Positions 10,209 through 20,900 of a DNA stretch of 64,000 nt are shown here, piece after piece; position 1 is the stretch's first letter; each line of letters starts with the position of its first letter. Source of the stretch: Acarospora socialis (lineage: Eukaryota; Ascomycota; Lecanoromycetes; Acarosporales; Acarosporaceae); the NCBI GenBank assembly GCA_025617375.2, contig JAMYGW020000001.1, positions 2,046,001-2,110,000 of the forward strand, written 5' to 3'. The notes beneath the pieces are model-generated. The model was not told the DNA's origin, did no database searches, and saw only the letters and a list, made by a program, of their open reading frames with translations. Position numbers and translations under genes: made by a program.

Positions 10209-12746
10209 ATGGCCCGTACAGAAAAAGGGGTAAGTGCCTTAGGTTCCGCGACGATCTCTCGCTAATCGAATCAAAATGCTCAGCAGGCTCAATCGTGGTT
10301 ACCAAACGATCTGGCCTGCACCCACTGCCGGCTAAGGAAGATACGCTGCGGAAGAGAGAGGCCTCAGTGCGCTAATTGTGGCCGTGACAATGCGGAATGC
10401 AACTACACACATCCGGAGAAGCGGGTAAACCATATCAAGCTTCTGTAGGTCTGGCCTGTCTGTGCACCCGTGATTGTCGTTCTCTGACAGCAGCTCAGGT
10501 GCGACAATGTCCGAGGCATCGAAGATCGCCTCATCAATGTAGAAGGAGAGCTCTCGCAGCTGACGACGCTGCTAGGGACGGGTGGCAGGGTCTTCAATGA
10601 GTCCTCAGCAGAAGAGCTACCACTTCCTCTCCTGTATACAGATCATCAGCTCGTTGACGACACATGCTCACTCCCACCGGCAGACCGACACATACTTCGT
10701 AGCCCAGGAGACTCTATCGATCGCTACCACGGCCCTTGCTCGTTAGCTGCCCTGTGTAACCAATTCCGAAGCTTTGCCCTTACATGGCTTGGTACAGAGA
10801 CTCCCCCCACGATCAAGAACGGCCAGCAAAACGGCACAACACGGGATGATTCCGCCACAGGTGATGCTCGCACAGAGCTCCTTGATCGGTTGTGTCTCGA
10901 ATCAGGAACTGAAGAATCCTTTGAGATAGCCACAGGGCACAGCCCTGCACGACTCCCTCCCAAACCATTTCTGCTCATGGCCCAGCAGCAGTTCTTCCAG
11001 CAAGTGGACTGTGCATTCGACATCTTCGACCAATCCGGCTTCCTTGCCAATCTCGAAAGGATTTACAGCGGACCTATCATGCCTGCCGATGAGGTCTGGG
11101 TGATATGCTTTAAGACGATCGTGCTCTTGGTACTGGGGACCGAATTGCAGAACCAAGGCAATGACCCCTTGTTTGGAGGGTTTGCTCAGTCATATCCATT
11201 CACTAGTCGCGCTGCTTTGGGAATTCCTCAATTGTTAATGGTGCCGAGACTCATCAACGTACAAACGCTAATACTTTTAGTAAGTTGCCAATGCCTACCG
11301 CGCTCAGCCACGTCTACTGATACACTGACTGAATCTTGTCATTAGAGCATTGCTGCTCAGCAATTTGATCCGCCTGGCTGGGCAGAATTGACACTGGCTC
11401 ATGCTTGTGTACTGGCACGAACTATGGGCCTCCATCAAGCGGCACCAGAGGGGATTAGTGACGAAGAAGCTGCGGAGCGCCTCAAAGTCTTCCGAACCCT
11501 ATTTGTCCGTGACAAGAGCTGCTCCATCTCACGAGGCTCTGTGTGTTGGCTACCTAGCTACGACTGCAGTCTTGTATTGCAGCTTGGCAAGGGAGGAGAT
11601 GATTACTCGGAGAACGCAGACCGCATTCGACTCGCTATATGGCAAGATGAGATTTACCGACTGGCCCACTCGGCTGAGTCGCAACGGCAATCATCGGACA
11701 AGTTCAAAAGCGCCCTTTCTCGTGTTGAACATGGCCTCGAACGCTGGGCTAATGCTTATGGTCCGTTTGACGCCGCAAGAGCCGGCAGCCACCGTGCCAT
11801 AATTCAGCTCGAATTTCTCGCCGCTCGTCTAAGTGCTTTCCGCGATAGCTCCAACGCCAGGTATGCTCAACGCGCACTCACAGACGCAAGAGCAAGCTGC
11901 TTGCTGCTGCTCATCGCCTGTGGTAGGCATGATGCTGCAATGATCGAGCAGTTCGATTCATTGCCCATCACCAACTGCTCCAGGGTAATGCACAAGGAAA
12001 GCAATCCTCAATTTCGAGCGGCCAAAGCCGCTAGCCAGGAACCTGTAGCCAAGACTACTTCCAACACCCCAAGCGAGCCTAGCGCTCTAAGATATCACAC
12101 TTTACTAGAGACGTTCTCTATCTCAGCGGTGTTCCTGTTGGCGAAATGTGTTTTTCGGTCTACAGACATAGATGATGCCCAGATGGATGCTGATCTCAGT
12201 CTGCTGCAGAAGGTATGGGCCTGTTACAAGGACTACGACTCACGCCTTCAAGCCAACAACTATGTTCGCAAGGTGGCTCGGGCGTTTGGAACGCTACTCG
12301 AGATCATCAGCCTGATCAAAAGCCCACAGCAGCAACCTTATGCATCTCCGCCGGTCTCGTATTGGAACAGTGTCTCTCCCGCCCCTCCCGATGCTCAGAT
12401 GCATATATCTGGCGGAACCCCTGGGCTCGCTGACCTGGACTTGTCGAGTTTCCCTACTTGCACGACTCCGCCAAATAGCGCCGTGCTACCCGTGGACAGT
12501 TGGTCAGCCAAGCGCACGTCCTCCCGGCCAAGTACTGGCGCTCCTGCCAGTGCGATCTCATCGAAACATTCGGACATCGTTGTTCAGGCCTTTGACTCAC
12601 GGCAGCTTGCCAGTCATCTTCCGCAGCATGCGATGCTACCATCAAGCAGTACAAGCCGAAAGCGACCACGCACTCATGTTGGGTTGGATGCGTGGATTGA
12701 CGAATTCTCTAATTCGAACCTCCTTTCCGACTTTATTGATGTATAG
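10209..12746 (+). CDS. Zn2Cys6 fungal transcription factor (likely cluster activator)
   Basis: Four exons rebuild to 787 residues: 10209-10229, 10284-10444, 10499-11279 and 11346-12746. The binuclear zinc cluster lies near residues 19-45: CTHCRLRKIRC, then CANCGRDNAEC, giving six Cys in CX2CX6C...CX2CX6C spacing. A short heptad-like linker (VRGIEDRLINVEGELSQLTTLL) suggests coiled-coil dimerisation. The middle resembles the fungal_trans homology region (TLAHACVLARTMGLHQAAPE). The Ser/Thr/Pro-rich C-terminus could be an activation region. Exon 1 encodes only seven residues. It sits between the O-methyltransferase and the FMO/EthD/PKS block, the usual place for a pathway-specific activator. Its likely targets are the CGG-N3-CCG palindromes in this region, which is inference. 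Confidence 0.88.
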
Positions 12747-13134
12747 CTTGGATATTTTGGGTGATCCGACTTCCTGAATCCTGATTCGATCTGTGGAGTT
12801 GATTAGTCATATAGGGAGGGTTTCGGGGGGGCAATGATACGAGTGACAATCAGCTAGAGTACTGTAGAGACACGTACTTGGAAACAGAGTCGCTTCACTA
12901 CCTATAAGATTCTTGGCTCAAGGTGTTACCACCGCTTACTGCGCGAGAAGCTCATGGAGGGTGTCACCTTTCTCTGGCTTCTGTCTAGCGACGATAGCAT
13001 AGAGGTATACGCCACCTACAAGGTCAGGACACACCGGAATAGGAATTGCATATGAAAGATCGGCTGATTCAACATGGATGGCACAGACAAAATTCGTATA
13101 AGAAAACCAGAATCAAGGATTATTTAAGTCAGTT

Positions 13135-13336
13135 CGGAGGAACTAGTATTTTGTGTCCGGACGTACCATAAGCGGCAGCATATTGAGGATACAGTTGAGC
13201 AAAGATATAACTCCTGAGAATTTTACTCCTTGTTACATATCCTGGTCCTATATAGGGGCGTTGAGCATATGGATATAGTAGGGTTAACTGTGTGGCTGCT
13301 TACAGTACGTCCGGACACTAAATACTAGTTCCTTCG
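13135..13336. mobile_element. MITE-like element, 39-bp terminal inverted repeats
   Basis: The left end (13135-13173) and right end (13298-13336) are inverted copies with 4 mismatches in 39 positions. The core is TAGTATTT[A/T]GTGTCCGG, and the element is about 202 bp with no coding capacity. Next to the left repeat lies a 22-nt block (starting ACGTACCATAAGC, 13161-13182) also found next to the left repeat of the element at 58675. No clear target-site duplication could be fixed. This fits a non-autonomous DNA transposon. Confidence 0.7.
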
Positions 13337-13607
13337 TTGAGCTAATGCAATTTCCATCCCGCTGTCGTGGTGGTGATCCGAAATGGCTCGGGGCAGGAGA
13401 ATGTTTGAAGTTGTACTGCACACTCACAACCACCTTTTGAAGTTCTGATACAATTTTGTCTCAGTCAAAGATCTAAATACACATCTTAAGGAAGGTGTAA
13501 AATTTGCAGAGCAACAATGAGATCTAGGTCTCAGAAATGAAATGTATGGAAATTCTACTATGAGCATGTCAATTTAGGGATTGGTTAGCAGGTCCTGACC
13601 CATCGTC

Positions 13608-14101
13608 AGGAGAAAACGGTTATAATGCTGACGTCCCGCAACGGGACGTTTGTAATAACCAGGGCATCTTTGATTAGTATGAAGGCAACACTGGGCTGTT
13701 ATCTAGTAAATTTCTATGTAAACTTATCACCAAATTGTCCACCAGACAAACTGTCATTGCAAAGTCATAAATTGCATAGACTTTGGACTAAATCATAACA
13801 TATTCCTTACTGCCAGATGGAAATTTTGAGCAGCATTCATGTCAAGATTGTGAGAAATACACACATCATTTTTACTTACTTTGCGACCACAAATCACTTG
13901 ATTCGTGATGTAAGACAGTGGGTCGCAAGAATTGTGTGTGACAGGCAAAGATTCAGTATTTCTCCACATATACACCTATAAATTACTAGAGATCGGCCTG
14001 GAGATGTGCCGATGTTGCGTCTTCATACTAATCAAAGGCGCCCCTTGTTTTTATAAACGTCCCGTTGCGGGACGTCAACATTACAAACGTTTTCTGCTGT
14101 C
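13608..14101. mobile_element. MITE-like element, about 75-bp inverted repeats
   Basis: The left arm (about 13608-13684) and right arm (about 14020-14101) are inverted copies with a few mismatches and small indels. Each arm contains the near-perfect palindrome ACGTCCCG-CAA-CGGGACGT and ends inward with CTTTGATTAGTATGAAG. The roughly 335-bp interior has no convincing open frame. The element is about 494 bp, consistent with a non-autonomous DNA transposon unrelated by sequence to the one at 13135. Confidence 0.7.
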
Positions 14102-14399
14102 CAGAGACATGCTGGTGGTGATCTGATCCCTGGTCACACAACCTGTGAGACAATAAGGTAATAATATAGCTTGCGTCGCTTCCGTCGTCATGCCTCATGT
14201 CATGTCTGACATCTGACATGGAGTGTATGCTTTGGCGAGCGTTAAAAGCTTAGCATAAGGTCCGGCTGACGCGGTAATCGCCGCTCTTGCTATGCCTACA
14301 CGACATCCCTGGATCTTACCCATGCTTTACGAGTCTTCATGGATCGATTAACCCGGGGATGCCACAGGTCTCGGCCATATAATAAGCGCTGACAACATC

Positions 14400-14408
14400 C
14401 GGCTGCCG
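14400..14408. promoter_or_regulatory. CGG-N3-CCG palindrome (CGGCTGCCG)
   Basis: It lies about 430 bp upstream of the FAD monooxygenase start. Motif class only; regulator binding is inferred. Confidence 0.35.
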
Positions 14409-14606
14409 AACTAGTGTAGCCTTGTGTGGACGGACGCTTCGGAAGGTCTTGGCGCATTTAGGCCCTTCTTGCCATCATGTGCCTCGAGAAATGCCTGCCG
14501 GCTGTTCCTGTAGATCCAGTGGGAAGCCGCGCTCTAGACAGCGGGTCAGCGACGGACACTTCGGACGAGCGGCATGATATCCGTCTATTCATCGTACGAG
14601 AATTTT

Positions 14607-14615
14607 CGGCCGCCG
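14607..14615. promoter_or_regulatory. CGG-N3-CCG palindrome (CGGCCGCCG)
   Basis: Second such site before the FAD monooxygenase, about 225 bp upstream of its start. Confidence 0.35.
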
Positions 14616-14837
14616 GGAAACAGTAACACTGGCGGGATAATCGAATGGAGTATCACGTGGCTCTGAGCCTCTTATGGATAGGGCTTGCCTCAAGCAGATA
14701 GTGGAAGACGGTTGATAGTGTTGCGAATCCCCTGAAACCTACCTCCTGCCAAACTAGACTCGAAGCAAAGCTAGCAATTGACCTCCCTGACCGGTGTCAC
14801 TTCTGAACAAATGTGTTACGGCGACGTCGTTGCTAAG

Positions 14838-16429
14838 ATGGCGGATCAGACGGCCCAGAAGGACCTTCATGTACTGATTATTGGCGCCGGTGAGACCCAA
14901 TCTACATATTGTATCTGAATGGGTCTAACGATTGTCAGGTATCACTGGTTTGATACTGGCTCAAGGTCTGAAGAAGGTGCGCCTTATGATGCTTCTGTGA
15001 TATTGTGTCAGGAACCGCTAACCTCAACTACTTAGGCTGGCATCCGCTACAGCATTTTCGAAAAAGACACTTCGCTCAATGTCCGAAGCAATGAGTGGAC
15101 CATGGCCATCCATTGGTCCCTCGATCGTTTGGAGAAGATCCTGCCGCCAGATATCTACACGAACATGGCAAATGCCTCCTGTAATCCCGCCATATCGATC
15201 GATGCAGGAGGCAACTATCCTATCATTCACGCGGAGACGGGTGGCTTGCTCGCAGGCGTTCCGTATAAGAAAGGCTTGAGGGTTCCGAGGAGTAAGATGC
15301 GAGTTTTATGTGGTGAAGGAATTGACGTCCAGGTAGATATTTTCTCAGCCCGTGATGAAGCCTATGCCTGAGGAGCGCGCCTAATCAAGAACAGTATGGC
15401 AAAAGCCTTATCAGTGTCAGCTTTTCTGAATCTGGCAACGGTGTGACTGCCACCTTCAGCGACGATACAGTCATCTCAGGTTCAATCATCATCGGCGCCG
15501 ATGGAACCCGTTCCAAAGCCCGCGAGATCGCGATGTCATCCGCCGAAAAGGCTGCCGTCAGCAGATTCCCTATCTGGCACATGAACCTGACTGTCTGCTA
15601 CCGCGACGCAGCGAAAGCTCTGTACCTTCGGCATCATTTCCCAACGAGCTATCTGGCACTGAGCCAGCGCTCTTTCCACGCGTTCCAGTCGAGTGAGTGC
15701 CGTTAACTCAAGTCTCGCCTGCAAGCCTTGCCCCCCAAAACTGACTCTTGGCCACAGTCTCCAGCATGCCAGACGGCCCCAATCATCCCGAAAGCTGGGT
15801 CTTCCACCTTGCAATGGCCTGGCTCGGCGAGTCTAACCACTCACTGAGTTATGCGGAGCGTCTCGCGATGATCAAGGCAAGAGCCCAAGGCCTAGCCGAG
15901 CCAGCGCACTCTGCCTTCACCTGGATCCCGGACGACACGCCAGTCCACAAGGCTGATATCAGCTACTGGATCACGCAGCCATGGAACAACCGCGGAGGCA
16001 GGCTGACGCTTGTTGGAGACGCCGCACACCCAATGCCGCCCTGTAAGTCCCTCTTATGCTCCCCTACACAGCCGGCACGGAACTGACAACGTCTTCTCAG
16101 ACCGTGGACAAGGACTCAACCACTGCATCTGCGACGTGTCCCACTTGCTGGAGGCCTTGCAGCAGGTCCGTGACGGTGGCAAATCTCTCGAGGACGCCGT
16201 TTCTGCGTACGAGGAAGAGATGATTCCCCGAGGCCGTGAAGAGGTGAAGTGTTCGCTGGAGAACGGGCTCATGCTACACGACTGGGAGAAGGTGAAAGAG
16301 AGTCCGGTCTTCAAGGACGGTTTCCGGCCCATGAAAGGCCATGATAGCTACGAGACGAATACCAAGCACGGCCTGATCAAGACTCAGGTTGAGGAGAAAA
16401 TCCAGGCGGCTGAGGTGGGTGCACACTAG
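14838..16429 (+). CDS. FAD-dependent monooxygenase, salicylate hydroxylase-like
   Basis: A class A flavin hydroxylase expected to hydroxylate a phenolic ring using NAD(P)H and O2. Six exons rebuild to 432 residues: 14838-14889, 14939-14976, 15036-15332, 15395-15692, 15758-16042 and 16101-16429. The N-terminal FAD site LIIGAGITGLILAQGLKKAG is split by two introns. The DG motif is IIIGADGTRSKAR in the middle, and the GD motif is LVGDAAHPMPPY near the C-terminal third, followed by RGQGLNH. All three fingerprints of the PHBH/salicylate hydroxylase family are present. An in-frame ATG at 14811 is possible; 14838 has a better start context. It is convergent with the EthD gene. Enzymes of this type tailor NR-PKS products in bikaverin- and fusarubin-like pathways. 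Confidence 0.92.
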
Positions 16430-16823
16430 AGAGAAAGGTTGAAGGCCGCTCGGCGGGACTGCGGACGAGTATCTGGGTAGCGGAAGAGCTTCTGAGTACG
16501 AACTCGGTTTCATTTAGATCTCAATAAACATCGTTACGCTTCTTATCATATGTACCAGTTCGGAGAGTGATTTTGAGTGATGAAGCGCAATCTTACCATG
16601 TAGTGACGCAGCAATCAGGGGCCAATAAGAGTCACGTGAGCTTATTAGAGTTAGCCTATTAGAGTTGCAGTGCTCGGTGTGGTTGTTTGGATATCAGAAA
16701 TCGGCTTGGGCTACTACAGCGGTGTTTTCAGGTGCAAAACTCCATAAACGCTACACACAAGGCTCAATTCAGACGTCATGTAGAAATCTAAGCGCATCCA
16801 TAAAATCGCCCTCAAATGCCTGT
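16430..16823. other. convergent 3' spacer, FMO/EthD
   Basis: About 390 bp between two convergent genes. I see no gene or repeat in it. Confidence 0.5.
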
Positions 16824-17281
16824 CTATACAAGTTTGCCATCCGCCACATGCTTCTCATACCATCCACAAGACATCATAGTGTTCGGCTGGTCCGCAAAAT
16901 TGACGTGATCAGGGTTGACGACGTGCATGTAGTGAGGATCATTTTTCAAGTTGATATAATCCTGCACATCCCGGAAGACGATCTGGATGAAGGCGTCGTA
17001 CGGCGAGACGTTCACAGAGGGCAGGTTCGGAAACAGCTTGCCCAGATCCTGCATCGTTTCTGTGGTGTTGTGTTGCTGTCCGGATTTAGCTCTGTGAGAA
17101 ACACGCTGGAGGGCAGCGGACGGCTGACCATGGTATAGTCTACGATTTTGTGCTTCACCAAGAGATCTTTCAGGTGACCGGCGTGGGTCTTGCTGATGTA
17201 CTGGTGATACTCCTCCTCGCCCATACCGGGCTTGCGCTTGCCGCAGATGGTGACGGCGAATAAGCGTTGGGTTGTGGACAT
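16824..17281 (-). CDS. EthD-domain protein (TpcK/AurZ-like dehydratase or decarboxylase)
   Basis: Two exons, 17281-17129 and 17075-16824, give 134 residues, the usual size for this family. The 53-nt intron (17076-17128) restores the continuous motif DYTMQHNTTETMQDL across the junction; reading through gives a premature end. The N-terminus RKPGMGEEEYHQYISKTHAG carries the conserved Tyr and His of the ferredoxin-like EthD fold. The C-terminal part has SPYDAFIQIVFRD and NPDHVNFADQ. Fungal EthD proteins linked to NR-PKSs act as dehydratases (AurZ type, acting on YWA1) or decarboxylases in anthraquinone pathways. The gene is divergent from the PKS and shares its 658-bp promoter region, a strong sign of joint function. 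Which of the two reactions it performs is not decided by sequence alone. Confidence 0.88.
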
Positions 17282-17540
17282 TGCGTGGAGCGGGTTGTAA
17301 ACGGTGTGTGCAGGTAAGTGTAGATCAAATGGAAGGTGGGAAATACAAAATCGTCTCCCAGGGCTGAATGACTAAAGTGGCTTCGAAGAGAAATAAGTGT
17401 AAGACTGAACCAACGTAAGGATACAGGGCACTCTGCTCGCTACTTTCTGATAACGGAGCCTTTAAACTGTCCAATATGCAGCATTGTCTGTGCTGTTGAC
17501 TGTGCTGCTATCAGCCCAACGAATATGACGCATGATATTT

Positions 17541-17549
17541 CGGATTCCG
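17541..17549. promoter_or_regulatory. CGG-N3-CCG palindrome (CGGATTCCG)
   Basis: It sits 260 bp upstream of the EthD start and about 390 bp upstream of the PKS start, inside their shared divergent promoter (17282-17939). It differs from the CGGGTTCCG sites at one spacer base. No gene is seen in the rest of the spacer. Confidence 0.45.
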
Positions 17550-17939
17550 CGCCTGCTGCTTACATTCCTGGGCTGACCGTGGTCAGCCCATGGTGTCAGA
17601 TCTCATACAGTACGGCCTCCGAGAAACCACTAGACGCTGTTCATGTTCTTGCCCGAGACGTATGCTTCTTTCCAACTATACTACCCTACATCGGCTGTGA
17701 CCTAGAGGGTCGGAATTGCTTGACGACATCACCTGTGCTGACCCGGCGATCCATGTTTCTGTAAGCGGTGTAAGTGGGTAGTACAGCTCAGCCTTATCTA
17801 TTAGCCCTATAAACATGAGGACGAGCTCCCATCGTTAGGTGAACTGCCATTCTCGTCAATTACTCCATGGTACGCTTGCAGATTGTTGTTGATACTCACC
17901 GTCTATCCCAAGCTTGCAGAGTATCCTTAATTCAACAAT

Positions 17940-20900
17940 ATGGACGATCTGGTCCAATCTACTCCATGTATCCCACCAGTCCATGACTCGACGCAATGCC
18001 ATGTCTTCATACTTGGTGACTTGGCAATCACCTTCGAGCAAGACTTGCGCCAACTGCTGCACGTGAAGAATAATGGGAGCTTGCATATGTTCTTTGACCA
18101 GGTTGCATTTGCCTTTCGACAAGAAATCGCGTCCCTTCCTGCGCGTGTGCAAGAATGGTTCCCTCGTTTCACGACTTTGATTGATCTTCTGGCCAATTTT
18201 GACGAGCTGGAGGGAGCTCCGGCATTAAGATTTGCTCTGCTCTCTGTCTATCAACTTGGTCGTTTTATTCGGTATGACCGGTCTAGTTGGAACCGATTGA
18301 GAAGCATTGGGCTAATTAGAGCCGCCCAGATTCTTTGCCGAAGGCTCGACGCCGTATCCAAGCGCTTCCACCACCTATTTGTTGGGCCTTTGCACAGGCT
18401 CGTTCGCTGCAGCAGCAATCTCAACAGCTCAGACAGTCGCCGAGTTGATTCCTGCAGGCGTCGAGGCCGTGATCGTGGCTTTCAATACCGCTCTTCGTTC
18501 GCTCCAAGTTCAACGTGACGTGGAGAAGCCAGTGCCTGGAGCATCTCGGTCCTGGTCTGTCGCTGTGAGCTTAACAGAAGCACAGGCTACCGACCTTGTA
18601 GAGACATTTGCCACAGATAATGTACGTCTTTGACCAGAGTCGAGGGGCGAGAAATTGCTGACCACTGCAGTCCCTGGCTAGAAGCTCGAGACCATACATC
18701 AGCGCTGTCACCCCTACCACCGTGACAATAAGTGGCCCGCCCAGCGTTCTGAAAGGCCTGGTAGACTCGAATTCCATTAAGGCTCATTATCTTCCAATTA
18801 ACTCACCTTATCATGCCTCCCACTTATTTGGGACAGATGATGTTGACGAGATACTCGGCGAGCTCAGGGACAAAAGACTGGAGACGTATAAGCCACGCAT
18901 TGCTCTCTTGTCTCCTGTTACCGGCAGCATCATTGTTGCTAAAGACTTCAAGGCCCTACTTCACCGGGCCGTGATGGACGCCATGTGTGAGCAAGTACGG
19001 TGGGAAAAAATCCTTGAGGCATGTGCAGAAGAGGTATTCCAACAAACATCCTTCAAAAGCTGCACCATATGGCCAGTGGCGTCGAACGCAGGCTCACTCC
19101 TATCGTCCCTGCTGGGGAGGGCAACAAAGCTGAGTGTCTTGTCCAATATCTCTCTAAACACTGGAATCGAGGCAATTCAGCCTCCAAGGCCAACAGGTAA
19201 GTTCGAGGATTCGAAGATTGCCATCATTGGGTTTTCAGGCCGGTTCCCGGAAGCTGCCTCCAATGAAGAGTTCTGGGAGCTTTTGCGAGCTGGGCGTGAT
19301 GTTCATCGCACAATTCCTAAGGATCGCTTCGACTGGGAGGCGCACTTCGATCCTACCGGCAAGAAGAAGAATACCAGCCGGGTCAAGTATGGTTGCTTCA
19401 TCAATGAGCCGGGGCTGTTCGATGCTCGCTTCTTCAACCTGTCGCCGAGGGAGGCCGAGAACACTGACCCTGCTCAGAGACTAGCTCTGATGGCCACATA
19501 CGAAGCGCTGGAAATGGCCGGCTTGGTCCCAAATCGGACGCCCTCAACACAACAAGACCGCATTGGTGTGTTCTTTGGTGTCACGAGCGATGACTGGCGG
19601 GAGGTGAACAGCGGTCAAAACGTCGATACCTATTTCATCCCCGGCGGCAACCGTGCGTTCGTTCCCGGCCGCATCAGGTAAGTCCAACACCGTATCATGA
19701 CTCCTCAACTGAGCCTTGCTGATTTTGTTGTGTAGCTACTACTTCAGATTCTCCGGTCCCAGCCTGAGCATCGATACAGCTTGCTCTTCCAGTTTCGCTG
19801 CCATTCAGACAGCATGCACCCAGCTGTGGCGAGGCGATTGCGATACAGCCGTTGCCGGAGGAACCAATGTGCTGACAAACCCCGATAACTTTGCCGGCCT
19901 CGATCGAGGTCATTTCTTATCCACCACAGGCAAGTCAAGGTAATCCTCTTGGGCCTTCACGCTAATGACATCTCAAAGGTAATTGCAATGCCTTCGATGA
20001 TGGTGCTAGTGGCTATTGCAGAGCAGATGCTGTTGGCGCTGTCATCCTCAAGCGCCTCGAGGATGCGGAAGCGGACAATGACCCAATCTTTGGTGTCATC
20101 GCAGGCTCGAACACTAATCACTCTGGCCAGACAGAGTCTATTACCAGGCCTCATGAGGGTGACCAAGCTTCTGTGTTCAAGCGTATCATCAGATACGCCA
20201 ACGTGGATCCCAAGCAAGTAAGCTACGTTGAAATGCATGGCACTGGGACACAGGCTGGAGATGCAACTGAAATGAAATCCGTCCTCTCAGTCTTTGTGCC
20301 CGGCCAGGAGCGGATGCCACGACATCCACTACATCTGGGATCAGTCAAGGCGAACATTGGGCATGGCGAGTCGGCATCGGGCGTTGCCTCACTTATTAAA
20401 GTCCTCATGATGATGCAACACGACGAGATTCCACCTCATTGCGGGATCAAAACGAAGATAAATCACAATTATCCTTTAGATCTTGCAGAGCGCAATGTCA
20501 ATATAGCGTTCAAGCCCACAGCCTGGCGCCGAGCGGACTGTGTTGGTGGGAAGCGTATTGTCTTCCTGAACAATTTCAGTGCGGCAGGTGGTAACACTGC
20601 CCTTCTATTAGAAGATGCTCCGATTGCTCGGTCAGAACATGATGGGCGAGACCCTCGGACTTCACATTTCGTCACGGTTACTGCTAGAGGGCCGAAATCC
20701 TTGAAAGCCAACGTCGAGGCCCTCATTACCCATCTTGAGCGCAAGCCCGACATATCTCTGCCTGCTTTGTCGTACACCACCACCGCGCGGCGGATACATT
20801 CTAGTCATCGGATTACGTGTACTGGGACGGACATCTTGAGTATCAAAGAAGCGCTGAAAACTCGGGTGACCAGCGCAGACAGTGTTACGCCGATTCCAAC

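Larger units (their letters stand above)
12747..14837. other. 2.1-kb spacer with MITE-like elements
   Basis: No protein-coding gene is supported. The spacer is relatively AT-rich in its middle and carries two inverted-repeat elements (13135-13336 and 13608-14101). Towards the FAD monooxygenase it holds two CGG-N3-CCG sites (14400 and 14607). Confidence 0.6.

Noticed and set aside
13135-14101. CRISPR-like or regulatory repeat array
   Set aside because: The repeats are paired inverted ends of two separate elements, not regularly spaced direct repeats.
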